Positions 16,693 through 25,237 of a stretch of 64,000 nt of DNA are shown here, piece by piece. The notes below the pieces were generated by a model, which saw only the letters and a program-made list of their open reading frames with translations, was not told the DNA's origin and did no database searches. This DNA comes from Actinomadura rudentiformis (GTDB taxonomy: Bacteria; Actinomycetota; Actinomycetes; Streptosporangiales; Streptosporangiaceae). Position numbers and translations under genes: made by a program. Within the stretch, counting starts at the first letter, position 1, and each line of letters starts with the position of its first letter. The stretch spans positions 62,001-126,000 of the forward strand of contig NZ_WBMT01000027.1 in assembly GCF_008923185.1 (NCBI RefSeq). The letters run 5' to 3'.

Positions 16693-16785
16693 CTCCGGCC
16701 ATTCCGGTGAAAACGGAAAATCGGCCCGCATGCAGCCCCGGCCCGCCGCCCGGCGGCCGGTGAGGTTTCACCAGGAGAGAGAAAC

Positions 16786-16989
16786 ATGACCGAAGGCACC
16801 GTGAAGTGGTTCAACGCCGAAAAGGGTTTTGGCTTCATCGCGCCGGACGACGGCGGCCCTGACGTCTTCGTCCACTACTCGGCGATCGCCACGGGCGGCT
16901 ACCGCAGCCTCGACGAGAACCAGCGCGTCGCGTTCGAGATCACGCAGGGCCAGAAGGGCCCGCAGGCCGAAGGCGTCACCGCGCTCTGA
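16786..16989 (+). CDS. Cold-shock protein (CspA family)
   Basis: This is a single cold-shock domain of 67 residues with RNP1 KGFGFI and RNP2 VFVHYS, preceded by the usual GTVKWFNAEKG. It binds single-stranded RNA/DNA and acts as an RNA chaperone or antiterminator. The AGGAGAGA ribosome site lies 9 nt upstream. The gap of about 180 bp from kynU suggests a long 5' leader, as in other cold-shock genes. A possible -10 (TAGGCT) overlaps the kynU stop. A strong terminator follows. Confidence 0.96.
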   Translation: MTEGTVKWFNAEKGFGFIAPDDGGPDVFVHYSAIATGGYRSLDENQRVAFEITQGQKGPQAEGVTAL

Positions 16990-17007
16990 AGCACCCCTGG
17001 TCTTCCG

Positions 17008-17043
17008 CAGGGCCCGCACCACGTTCGCGTGGGGCGGGCCCTG
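17008..17043. terminator. Strong terminator after cold-shock gene
   Basis: A 16-bp stem with one mismatch closes a TTCG tetraloop: the left arm begins CAGGGCCCGC, the right arm ends GCGGGCCCTG, followed by TCGTTT. It probably also serves the convergent mannosidase gene. Confidence 0.85.
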
Positions 17044-17077
17044 TCGTTTCACTGCTCGGACAGGTCGTCTTCGTTTC

Positions 17078-20000
17078 TCAGGAGAGCGACCAGGCGAAGA
17101 CGTGGAGCGAGCCGCCGCCCTGTTCCGGCGTTCTCAGCGTGAAGCTCTTCACCTGCTTGTCCTTGTCGAGCTCGATCGGGACGGCGGCGAACACGTAGAC
17201 GTTGATCTTGTGCGGTGCCCCGTCGCCGCCGTTCCGGTAGGCCGCCTTGGCGATGATCTCGTTGCCGAACTTCGGGGGATAGGCGTCGGCCCCCAGGGCC
17301 CAGTCGCTCAGCCCCAGCGTTCCGCTCTGCGTGGAGCCGTCGGTGTAGGTGACGGTGACCGTGGTCTGCACGTCTCCGTTGCCGGACGCGCCGAGGAACG
17401 CCAGCCGTCCCGCCTTGGGAGCGTCGACGAGCTCGATCGTCTGGTCTTGCGCCTGCACGTTGTCGAGCTGTCCTGGACGCCGCGTGGGCCAGCCGAAGGT
17501 GAAGCCGTTCCAGGACACCTGCTTGCCGGGTGTCAAGCCCGCGGCGGCGAGCGCCTGAGCGGAGTACGACCAGCCGCCGCCGTCGAAGTTGGCGGCGCCC
17601 GGAGCACCGTCATCGGAGATGCCGGCGTTGTTGTGGTACCACTCGATCGTCCCCTTGCGCGCGACGTTGACCGTCACGCCCGCGTCACCGGCGCCGGGGA
17701 TCTCGATCGGCACGGAGTGATAGTCCAGCCTGGTGCCGCCCGCCACGGAGATCGTCACCTGCTGGTCGGCGTGGCCCGAGGCGGGCACGGTGAGCGTCCC
17801 GGAGTCGGGTGTCACGGTGATCCCCGCTGGGGGCCGCGCCTTCCAGGAGACCGTTCCGCCACCCGCCAGTGCCTGCACGCGCAAGGTCGTGGTGCCGGAG
17901 CCGCCGGGTTCGAGCGGGATCAGCCCAGGGCTGACGGCCGTGAGGTACGACCTGCCGCCCTCGCCGAACGACGGCGGGGCGTCCTGCTCGGCCGACCCGA
18001 AAGCGGTGTTGGGCGCCGCTCCCATCGTGAAGTCGAGGCGTCCGCCGTTCCGGGCGAACGACTCCGGCAGCCAGGCCTTGGACGTGCTCTTGCCCCCGAC
18101 CTTCAGCGCCTGGATGTAGCGCGCCGAGTCCGAGACGCCGGGTGCATTGATCGTCACCTTCTGGCCGGACGAGCGCCGGATCTCGATCTTGGTGAACGCC
18201 GGGCCGTTCACCAGCAGCTCGGCCCGTCCCGGGATCACCGGGTAGATGCCGAACGAGGCCCACACGTACCACGCGGACATGGTGCCGAGGTCGTCGTTCC
18301 CGACCAGGCCGTCCGGTGTCGGCTTGAACAGCTCCCGGCGGGCGCGGTCGACCACGTCCTGCGTCCGGTAGGGCTTGCCGGCCCACGCGTACAGCCACGG
18401 TGACTGCATCGAAGGCTCATTGCCGAGGTAGGCGTACGGCTCGTGCGGCCCCGCGTTCAGCTTGGTGAAGAAGTGGTCCAGGCGCTTGGCCGCCTCATCG
18501 CGCCCGCCCATGGCGTTGAACAGGCTGCGCACGTCCGGATAGGTCATCCAGTGGTACTGGGCGCCGTTGCCCTCGACGTACCAGCCGGAGTCGGCCGGAT
18601 CGAACGGGCTGAGGAACGAGCCGTCGGCGAATCTCGGCTGGATCCAGCCGTTCAGCGGGTTGTAGAGGTTCTGCCAGCCGTGCGACCGCCGCATGAACGT
18701 CTTCGCCGTGCCCGGGTCGCCGAGCCGCTCGGCCATCTGCGCGATGCCGAAGTCGGCGATCCCGTACTCCTCGGTGGTGGCGACGTCGCCCGGCACGTAG
18801 CCCAGCTTGAGGTACTGGGCGTTGCCGGGGCGCTCGGTGTAACCGGCCTTCGGGCCGACCCGTTCCGCGCCGGCGACCATCGACGCCAGGGCGCCCTTGG
18901 CGTCGAAGTCGCGTGCGCCGAACGCGTAGGTGCTCGCGATGATCGAGTGGTACGGATCGCCGTTCATCACCCCGGTGACGGTGTTCTGATGCGACCAGCG
19001 ATCCCAGACGTCGCCGATCGAGCGCGCGTTCTCGTACATCGACTGCGCGATGTCGGAGGCCACGTCCGGCGCCAGGAACGCCAGCAGCTGCGTCTCGCTC
19101 CGGTAGATGTCCCACCCGGAAAACGTCGCGTAATGGTGATGCCCCTTGCGCACCTTGTGAGTGCGGTAGTCGAAGCCTGTGTAGGTGCCGTCCACGTCCT
19201 CGAAGACGTAGGGCTGGAGGAAGACGTGGTAGAGCGCCGTGTAGAACGTGCGTAGCCGGTCAATGGAGCCTCCGGCTACCTTCACCTGCGACAACCTGCG
19301 CTGCCAGGCCTCTCGTGCCGAAGCACGGACCTTGTCGAAGCTCTTGCCGCCTATCTCGGTGCGGAGGTTCTGCTTGGCGCCGTCGGTGCTCACGTACGAA
19401 AGTCCGGTGCGCATCTGGACCGGCTTGTCCGAGTCGAACTGCAGGTAGACGCCCGAGCCGGGACCCTTGACGTTCACATCACCGGCGAACGTGCGGCGAG
19501 TCGACGGAGCGGGCCGCCCGTCCCGCCCGTTGTTGAGGCGGCCGACGGGCTTGGCGGTCTCGCGCGGGATCTTTGGCGGCGCCGCGCCCCGCGCCTTCTC
19601 GGCGCCCGGCTGCACCGAGTCGTCCTTCCATGTGCCGAACGCCCGGACGGGCCGGTCGAACGTGGCGTGGAAATAGACGTAGTAGCGGCTCTTGGCGCCG
19701 CAGAAGCCACCGGTCTTGGCCCAGCCGTAGACGGTGTTGCCACGGATCGTCGCCTCTGCGTCGTCCACGCCGTTGATGGAGCCGGTGACGTTGACCAGGA
19801 CCGTCCCGGGCTTGCCCGCGGGGAACGTGAAGCGCCCGACCCCGGCGCGCGTCGAGGCGGTCAGCTCGGTCTTGACCCCGACGTCGGTCGTGACGCCGTA
19901 GTAGCCGGGGCTCGCCTGCTCGTTCTCATGCTTGAACGTCTGCACGTAGTCGGCGCCGTTCGTGGCGGGGGAGCGGCCGATGGTCCCCGAGATGGGGATG

Positions 20001-20353
20001 ACCGGGAAGTCCTGCGCGCCCGTGCACCCGGGGCCGTTGATGTGGGTCATCGAGAACCCGCGGAGCCGGTTGTCCTCGTACTTGTAGCCGCCGCCCGAGG
20101 TGCGGACGGTGTCCGGGCTCCACTGCATCATCCCGAACGGGGTCACCGCGCCGGGGAAGTTCATCCCGGCGCCGCCGCCGTGGCCGAAGTCGGGACCGCC
20201 GTCCTTGGTGCCGACGAACGGGTTCACGTAGGAGGTGAGGTCGGGGGCTGGAAGAAGCAGGCCTGCCTGGGCGGGGGCGGCGGGGGCCAGGGGGAGCAGT
20301 ACCAGGGCGAGAGCACCGGAGAGGAGGGCTTTGGGGGAGCGAGATAGGGACAC
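17078..20353 (-). CDS. Secreted GH92 alpha-mannosidase with C-terminal accessory domains
   Basis: This exported family-92 mannosidase of 1091 residues should remove mannose from alpha-1,2 (or other alpha) linked mannans or N-glycans. A Sec signal peptide (about 1-31) precedes TSYVNPFVGTKDGG. The predicted catalytic acid is Glu594 in YVEGNGAQYHW. The predicted base is in GNDDLGTMSAWYVW (Asp687/Asp688). Residues about 800-900 look like a NEW3-type beta-sandwich, and the last ~170 form another sandwich, possibly a carbohydrate-binding module. The start is GTG, with AAGGAG upstream. The promoter overlaps a perfect LacI-type operator shared with the divergent regulator. Confidence 0.93.
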   Translation of the reverse strand: MSLSRSPKALLSGALALVLLPLAPAAPAQAGLLLPAPDLTSYVNPFVGTKDGGPDFGHGGGAGMNFPGAVTPFGMMQWSPDTVRTSGGGYKYEDNRLRGFSMTHINGPGCTGAQDFPVIPISGTIGRSPATNGADYVQTFKHENEQASPGYYGVTTDVGVKTELTASTRAGVGRFTFPAGKPGTVLVNVTGSINGVDDAEATIRGNTVYGWAKTGGFCGAKSRYYVYFHATFDRPVRAFGTWKDDSVQPGAEKARGAAPPKIPRETAKPVGRLNNGRDGRPAPSTRRTFAGDVNVKGPGSGVYLQFDSDKPVQMRTGLSYVSTDGAKQNLRTEIGGKSFDKVRASAREAWQRRLSQVKVAGGSIDRLRTFYTALYHVFLQPYVFEDVDGTYTGFDYRTHKVRKGHHHYATFSGWDIYRSETQLLAFLAPDVASDIAQSMYENARSIGDVWDRWSHQNTVTGVMNGDPYHSIIASTYAFGARDFDAKGALASMVAGAERVGPKAGYTERPGNAQYLKLGYVPGDVATTEEYGIADFGIAQMAERLGDPGTAKTFMRRSHGWQNLYNPLNGWIQPRFADGSFLSPFDPADSGWYVEGNGAQYHWMTYPDVRSLFNAMGGRDEAAKRLDHFFTKLNAGPHEPYAYLGNEPSMQSPWLYAWAGKPYRTQDVVDRARRELFKPTPDGLVGNDDLGTMSAWYVWASFGIYPVIPGRAELLVNGPAFTKIEIRRSSGQKVTINAPGVSDSARYIQALKVGGKSTSKAWLPESFARNGGRLDFTMGAAPNTAFGSAEQDAPPSFGEGGRSYLTAVSPGLIPLEPGGSGTTTLRVQALAGGGTVSWKARPPAGITVTPDSGTLTVPASGHADQQVTISVAGGTRLDYHSVPIEIPGAGDAGVTVNVARKGTIEWYHNNAGISDDGAPGAANFDGGGWSYSAQALAAAGLTPGKQVSWNGFTFGWPTRRPGQLDNVQAQDQTIELVDAPKAGRLAFLGASGNGDVQTTVTVTYTDGSTQSGTLGLSDWALGADAYPPKFGNEIIAKAAYRNGGDGAPHKINVYVFAAVPIELDKDKQVKSFTLRTPEQGGGSLHVFAWSLS

Positions 20354-20380
20354 GTGTGCTCCTTGAGGACGTGTCGTCTA

Positions 20381-20394
20381 TGACAACGTTGTCA
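20381..20394. promoter_or_regulatory. LacI-family operator in mannosidase/regulator intergenic region
   Basis: TGACAACGTTGTCA is a perfect 14-bp palindrome, 27 bp from the mannosidase start and 91 bp from the regulator start. It has the CG-centred form typical of LacI-family operators. Confidence 0.82.
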
Positions 20395-20485
20395 AAGCAC
20401 CCCGATGGTCGTCGCCGGACGCGTGCGCGTCAATGACCGGATCCGGCCTGTCGCTCTGGCCCCAGGTCATGGTGACATCAGTGAC

Positions 20486-21538
20486 ATGGGGGACAGGCGG
20501 CCGACCATGCGAGATGTCGCGGCGGCGGCGGGGGTGAGCCTCAAGACGGTGTCGCGCGTGGTCAACGGCGAGGATTTCGTGCGGCCCGACACGGCCGAGC
20601 GGGTGCACAGCGCGATCGCCCGCCTCGGCTTCCAGCGCAACGACCTCGCCCGCACGCTGCGCGGCGGCGGGCGCACCCGCAGCATCGGCCTGATCATCGA
20701 GGACGTGGCCAACCCGTTCTACTCGCAGATCGCCCGCGGCGTCGAGGACGTGGCCCGGGCCGGTGGGCGGCTGGTCATCTCCGGCAGCTCGGACGAGGAC
20801 CCGGCACGCGAGCTGCTCCTCATCCGCTCCCTGTGCGAACGCCGCGTGGACGGCCTGCTGATCGTGCCATCCGAGACGGGCGACCCCCGCCTCCGCGCCG
20901 AGCTGATCGCGGGCACCCCGGCGGTCTTCCTGGACCGTCCGCCTGGCCCGGGCGGACCGGCCGACACGGAGCCGCGAAACGACACAGTGCCGCCGAACGA
21001 CACGGTGCTGATCGACAATGTCGGCGGCGCGCGCACGGCCGTCGAGCACCTGCTCGCCCACGGCCACCGCCGGATCGCCTGCCTGGTCGACCTGCCGGAG
21101 ATCTTCACGGCGCGGCAGCGCCACCAGGGCTACCTCGAAGCACTTGCGGCGAACGGCGTCCCGGCCGACCCGACGCTCGTACGGACGGGACGCCACGACG
21201 TGCGGGGCGCCGGGCACGCCATGACCGAGCTGCTCGCCCTCCCCGACCCGCCGACCGCCGTCTTCGCCGGCAACAACCTGCTGACGGTCGGAGCGCTGCG
21301 CGCGATCGGGGCCGCGGGCACGCGCGTCGCGCTGGTCGGCTTCGACGACTTCGAGCTCGCCGATCTGCTGGCGACCCCCGTCACCGTCGTCGCCCACGAA
21401 CCCGCCGACATGGGCAGGCAGGCCGCCCACCTGCTCGAAGCCCGCATCCGGGGTGACGCGCGCCCGCCCGCGCGGATCCTGCTCCCGACGCGCCTCATCG
21501 TCCGCGGCTCCGGGGAGATACCGCCCAGTCAGGGGTAA
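20486..21538 (+). CDS. LacI-family transcriptional regulator
   Basis: The protein has 350 residues. Its helix-turn-helix and hinge TMRDVAAAAGVSLKTVSRVV (about 7-26) continue with PDTAERVHSAIARLGF. A periplasmic-binding-protein-like effector domain (about 65-340) follows, with IGLIIEDVANPFYSQIARG. ATG 20486 gives the usual short leader before the HTH; an upstream in-frame start would extend it needlessly. Divergent from the GH92 gene across the palindrome at 20381-20394, it most likely represses that gene and itself until a mannose-derived inducer binds. The inducer is inferred, not shown. Confidence 0.93.
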   Translation: MGDRRPTMRDVAAAAGVSLKTVSRVVNGEDFVRPDTAERVHSAIARLGFQRNDLARTLRGGGRTRSIGLIIEDVANPFYSQIARGVEDVARAGGRLVISGSSDEDPARELLLIRSLCERRVDGLLIVPSETGDPRLRAELIAGTPAVFLDRPPGPGGPADTEPRNDTVPPNDTVLIDNVGGARTAVEHLLAHGHRRIACLVDLPEIFTARQRHQGYLEALAANGVPADPTLVRTGRHDVRGAGHAMTELLALPDPPTAVFAGNNLLTVGALRAIGAAGTRVALVGFDDFELADLLATPVTVVAHEPADMGRQAAHLLEARIRGDARPPARILLPTRLIVRGSGEIPPSQG

Positions 21539-21543
21539 TGCGT

Positions 21544-22209
21544 TCAGCGCAGCCGCTCGCCGTGGCGGAGCCGGTCCAGGCCGAGCCAGATGAACTCCAA
21601 CGCCATGCGCTCGGCCCGTTCGCGCGGTATCTCGGGATGGTCGAGCCACCACGACACCATCGAGAGCATCGACCCGTACATCAGCGGCACCAGCAGCCGG
21701 GCCCGGCGCTCGTTGGCCTCGAGCGCGGCGGCGGACAGCGCCGGGTCGGCACGGCGCCGCCGCAGCAGGATGTCGGCGAACGCCCCGCCGAGCCGGTCCC
21801 GCAGCTCGCGCAGTTCCAAGCCGACCTCGGGCTTGTCCAGATGCCGCACGACCAGTGCCCAGGCGTCGGGCTTCTCGGTGCCATAGTCGAACAGCACCCG
21901 GACCATCGCCCGGATGCCTTCCACCGACTCCTGCTCGCCCAGCACCGCCTCGTTCAGCCGCTGCGTGATGTCGGCGACGATCGCCTCCGTCACCTCGGCG
22001 AAGAGGTCCTCCTTCGACGTGAAGTGCTGGTAGAGCAGAGCTTTGGAGACCTGCGCGGCGGCGGCGACGTGCTCCATCTGGGTCAGGTGGTAGCCCCGGC
22101 GGCCGAACTCCTCCAGCGCGACCTGCAGGAGCTGCTCACGCCGCCGGGCGTGCGGCATACGGCGCCGTACGCCCGGATCTGGCGCGACGTCCCCCGTGGT
22201 GTCCGTCAT
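21544..22209 (-). CDS. TetR-family transcriptional regulator
   Basis: The protein has 221 residues with an N-terminal TetR HTH (about 20-66) that includes MEHVAAAAQVSKALLYQHFTS, and an all-helical ligand/dimer domain. Its ATG overlaps the upstream acyl-CoA dehydrogenase stop by 4 bp, so the two are co-expressed. The perfect palindrome at 23440-23457 in the promoter of this operon is its probable operator, giving autoregulation. A CoA thioester or fatty-acid ligand is likely from context. It nearly abuts the convergent LacI gene. Confidence 0.92.
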   Translation of the reverse strand: MTDTTGDVAPDPGVRRRMPHARRREQLLQVALEEFGRRGYHLTQMEHVAAAAQVSKALLYQHFTSKEDLFAEVTEAIVADITQRLNEAVLGEQESVEGIRAMVRVLFDYGTEKPDAWALVVRHLDKPEVGLELRELRDRLGGAFADILLRRRRADPALSAAALEANERRARLLVPLMYGSMLSMVSWWLDHPEIPRERAERMALEFIWLGLDRLRHGERLR

Positions 22210-23429
22210 TTGCCGAGATACTTACCCAGTTCGGCGCGGGCCACGGAACGCACGTGCACCTCGTCGGGCCCGTCGGCGAGCCGCAGCGTGCGCAGCCCGG
22301 CCCACATGCGCGCCAGCGGGGTGTCGTCGCTGACGCCGGCGCCGCCGTGCACCTGGATCGCCCGGTCGACGACCTCCAGCGCGACGCGGGGCGCGATCAC
22401 CTTGATGGAGGCCACCTCGGAACGCGCGGCCTGCACACCGTGCTTGTCGATCATCCAGGCGGTCTTGAGGGTGAGTAGGCGGGCCTGCTCGATCGCCATC
22501 CGCGACTCGGCGATCTGCTCACGGACCACGCCCTGCTTGGCCAGCGGCCCGCCGAAGGCGACCCGGGACACCGCGCGCTCGCACATCAGCTCCAGCGCGC
22601 GCTCGGCCATGCCGATGGCGCGCATGCAGTGGTGGATGCGGCCGGGTCCGAGGCGTGCCTGGGCGATGGCGAAGCCGCTGCCCTCCTCGCCGACGAGGTT
22701 CTCCACCGGGACGCGGACGTCGGTGAAGCGGATCTCGCAGTGGCCGTGCTGGTCGGAGTACCCGAACACGGGCAGCGGCCGGACGACCTCGACGCCGGGG
22801 GTGTCGAGCGGCACCAGCACCATCGACTGCTGCCGGTAGACGTGGCCCTCGGGGTCGGTCTTGCCCATCACGATCATGATCTTGCAGCGCGGGTCGGCGG
22901 AGCCGCTGATCCACCACTTGCGCCCGTTGATGACGTAGTGGTCACCGTCGCGCTCGATCCGGGTGGAGATGTTGGTGGCGTCGGAGCTGGCCACGTCCGG
23001 CTCGGTCATGGCGAACGCGCTGCGGATCTCGCCGTTCAGCAGCGGCTTCAGCCAGCGCTCCTTCTGCTCGGGCGTGCCGAACAGGTGCAGCACCTCCATG
23101 TTGCCGGTGTCGGGCGCCGCGCAGTTGGTGGCCTCGGGCGCCAGGTGCGGGGAGCGGCCCGTCACCTCGGCGAGGGACGCGTAGTCGGTGACCGAAAGGC
23201 CGTGGGCGGGATCCTGGCTGTCGGGCAGGAAGAGATTCCAGAGGCCGCGCTTGCGGGCCTCGACCTTGAGCTCCTCGACGATCGGCGGGACGGTGTGCTC
23301 GTGGCCCGCCGCGCGCAGCTCGTGCCGTTGAGTCTCGTAGACCGGCTCGGCGGGGTAGACGTGGGAGTCCATGAAGTCCTGCAGCAGGCCCATGTACTCC
23401 TGGGCCCGCGCACTCAAACCGAAGTCCAT
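22206..23429 (-). CDS. Acyl-CoA dehydrogenase
   Basis: This FAD-dependent acyl-CoA dehydrogenase of 407 residues introduces an alpha-beta double bond into an acyl-CoA. It has N-terminal helices, then MTEPDVASSDATNI at the flavin/substrate site, NGRKWWISGSAD, and C-terminal QVHGGAGVSDDTPLARMWAGLR. The length and the long N-terminal arm (QRHELRAAGHEH) resemble the ACAD10/11-like FadE group. The chain length cannot be told. It is the first gene of the operon with the TetR gene and divergent from two oxidoreductases. Confidence 0.92.
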   Translation of the reverse strand: MDFGLSARAQEYMGLLQDFMDSHVYPAEPVYETQRHELRAAGHEHTVPPIVEELKVEARKRGLWNLFLPDSQDPAHGLSVTDYASLAEVTGRSPHLAPEATNCAAPDTGNMEVLHLFGTPEQKERWLKPLLNGEIRSAFAMTEPDVASSDATNISTRIERDGDHYVINGRKWWISGSADPRCKIMIVMGKTDPEGHVYRQQSMVLVPLDTPGVEVVRPLPVFGYSDQHGHCEIRFTDVRVPVENLVGEEGSGFAIAQARLGPGRIHHCMRAIGMAERALELMCERAVSRVAFGGPLAKQGVVREQIAESRMAIEQARLLTLKTAWMIDKHGVQAARSEVASIKVIAPRVALEVVDRAIQVHGGAGVSDDTPLARMWAGLRTLRLADGPDEVHVRSVARAELGKYLGK

Positions 23430-23439
23430 TCGGTTATAG

Positions 23440-23457
23440 TAACTGACGGGTCAGTTA
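23440..23457. promoter_or_regulatory. Perfect palindrome, probable TetR operator
   Basis: TAACTGAC and GTCAGTTA flank a GG spacer (8+2+8). The site is 10 bp from the acyl-CoA dehydrogenase start and 22 bp from the SDR start, so one bound repressor could shut both directions. Confidence 0.8.
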
Positions 23458-23479
23458 CTTAGGAAGGGGAGGCCTGCCG

Positions 23480-24223
23480 ATGGAGGAGCCGATGGAGGGC
23501 AGGGTCGCGCTCATCACGGGCGGATCGAAGGGCATCGGGGCGGCGGTCGCCCGGCGGCTGGCCGGCGAGGGCGCCCACGTCGTGCTCGCGGACATCGACG
23601 AAGACCGCGGCGGCGCGCTCGCCAAGGAGCTGGACGGCATGTTCGTACGGTGCGACGTCCGCGAGCCCGCCGACAGCGAGGCGGCGGTCGCGGCGGCGGC
23701 CGAGCGGTTCGGCGGGCTCGACATCGCCTTCCTGAACGCGGGCATCGCCAGCGGGTGCGGTGTGGACGCCGACTTCGACGTGGAGACCTACCGGCGCGCG
23801 ATGGCCATCAACCTCGACGGCGTCGTCTACGGCGTGCACGCCGCGCTGCCCGCGCTCCGGGCCCGGGGCGGCGGCCAGATCATCGCCACCGCGAGCATGG
23901 CCGCTCTCACCGCGACGCCGTTCGACCCGATCTACGGCGCCAACAAGGCGGCCGTGGTGGGCCTGGTCCGCGCCCTCGGCCCCGCCCACCTCGAGGAGGG
24001 GATCCGCGTCAACGCCCTCTGCCCGTCGTTCGCCGACACCGACATCCTCGGCCCGATGAGGGGCCGGCTGGAAGAGACCGGTTTCCCCATCCTCGACGTG
24101 TCCGATGTGGTGGAGACCTTCATGGCGATCCTGGCGGCCGACACCGCCGGGGACGCCTGGTTCGTGGTGCCGGGCCGCGAGTCCGGCCCGTTCACGTTCC
24201 GCGGCGTCCCCGGCCCGCGCTGA
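23480..24223 (+). CDS. Short-chain dehydrogenase/reductase (SDR)
   Basis: This classical SDR oxidoreductase of 247 residues has the cofactor motif TGGSKGIGAAVA, the Asp-Ile pair in VVLADIDED suggesting NAD(H) preference, FLNAGIA for NNAG, Ser in ATASMAAL and the catalytic Y-x3-K in PIYGANKAAV. The substrate is unknown; a hydroxyacyl or alcohol intermediate from the acyl-CoA dehydrogenase branch fits. It starts within the predicted TetR-controlled divergent promoter with AAGGGGAGG upstream. The next gene begins 17 bp downstream. Confidence 0.92.
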   Translation: MEEPMEGRVALITGGSKGIGAAVARRLAGEGAHVVLADIDEDRGGALAKELDGMFVRCDVREPADSEAAVAAAAERFGGLDIAFLNAGIASGCGVDADFDVETYRRAMAINLDGVVYGVHAALPALRARGGGQIIATASMAALTATPFDPIYGANKAAVVGLVRALGPAHLEEGIRVNALCPSFADTDILGPMRGRLEETGFPILDVSDVVETFMAILAADTAGDAWFVVPGRESGPFTFRGVPGPR

Positions 24224-24240
24224 GAGAGGACCAGAGAGAC

Positions 24241-25197
24241 ATGCGCGCCATCCAGATCACCGAGTTCGGCGGCCCCGAGGTACTGAACGTCACCGACCTG
24301 CCCGACCCCGTCGCGGGCGACGGGCAGCTGCTCGTCGAGGTCTCCCGGGCCGGCATCAACTACGCCGACACCCACCAGGCCGAGAACAGCTACCTGTCCC
24401 CGTCCACGCTGCCGATGGTGCCGGGCGGCGAGGTCGTCGGCCGCGCCGCCGACGGCCGCCGGGTCGTCGCCCTCGTCGGCACCGGCGGGTACGCGGAGAA
24501 AGCGGTCGCCCCCGCCACGCTGGCCTGGGACGTGCCGGACGCCATCGACGACCTGACCGCGCTCGGCATGATCGTCCAAGGCGCCACGGCCTGGATCCTG
24601 CTGCGCCGCAGCGTGCACATGGAGCCGGGCGAGTCCGTGGTCGTGCACGCGGCAGCGGGCGGGGTCGGCACGCTGGCCGTGCAGCTCGCCAAGGCCTGGG
24701 GCGCCGGCCGCGTCATCGCCACCGCCTCGACGAAGGAGAAGCGCGACCTCGCGCTGGAGCTCGGCGCGGACGTCGCCGTGGACGCGGCCGAGCCCGACAT
24801 GAAGGCCGCGCTCATCGAGGCCAACGGCGGCAAGCGCGTGGACATCGTGCTGGAGATGACCGGCGGCACCGTCACCGACGACAGCCTCAAGGCGCTCGCC
24901 CCGTACGGCCGCCTCGCCTTCTACGGGATGGCCTCACGGCAGCAGCCCCAGCCGGTGAAGCCCGCGAACCTCATGGCCCACTCCACGACCATCGCCGGCA
25001 TGTGGCTGGCGCACATCTTCCAGTTGCCCGGCGATCTGATGCGCAGGGCGCTGGACGACCTGTTCGCGCTCGCCGCAGACGGGCGCATGCGCGTCATCGC
25101 GGGCGGCGAGTACGGCCTATCGGAGGTACGGCAGGCGCACGAGGACCTGCGGGCGCGGCGCACGAGCGGCAAGCTCCTGCTCGACCCGTCGCGCTGA
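24241..25197 (+). CDS. Zinc-independent quinone oxidoreductase-like MDR protein
   Basis: This medium-chain dehydrogenase/reductase of 318 residues is in the NADPH:quinone oxidoreductase branch. It has MRAIQITEFGGPEVL at the start, a GroES-like domain to about 120, and the Rossmann motif HAAAGGVGTLAVQLAK. The zinc-ligand cysteines of alcohol dehydrogenases are absent. It may reduce quinones or enoyl/enone compounds. GAGAGGACCAGAGAG precedes the start. It forms an operon with the SDR and shares the TetR-type operator region. Confidence 0.9.
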   Translation: MRAIQITEFGGPEVLNVTDLPDPVAGDGQLLVEVSRAGINYADTHQAENSYLSPSTLPMVPGGEVVGRAADGRRVVALVGTGGYAEKAVAPATLAWDVPDAIDDLTALGMIVQGATAWILLRRSVHMEPGESVVVHAAAGGVGTLAVQLAKAWGAGRVIATASTKEKRDLALELGADVAVDAAEPDMKAALIEANGGKRVDIVLEMTGGTVTDDSLKALAPYGRLAFYGMASRQQPQPVKPANLMAHSTTIAGMWLAHIFQLPGDLMRRALDDLFALAADGRMRVIAGGEYGLSEVRQAHEDLRARRTSGKLLLDPSR

Positions 25198-25201
25198 CCT
25201 C

Positions 25202-25237
25202 CGGCTGAAGGCCCGGTGCGCGCCGGGCCTTCAGCCG
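25202..25237. terminator. Bidirectional terminator between convergent genes
   Basis: A perfect 15-bp stem (left arm begins CGGCTGAAGG, right arm ends CCTTCAGCCG) closes a 6-nt loop. The right arm covers the stop codon of the minus-strand response regulator. Confidence 0.8.
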
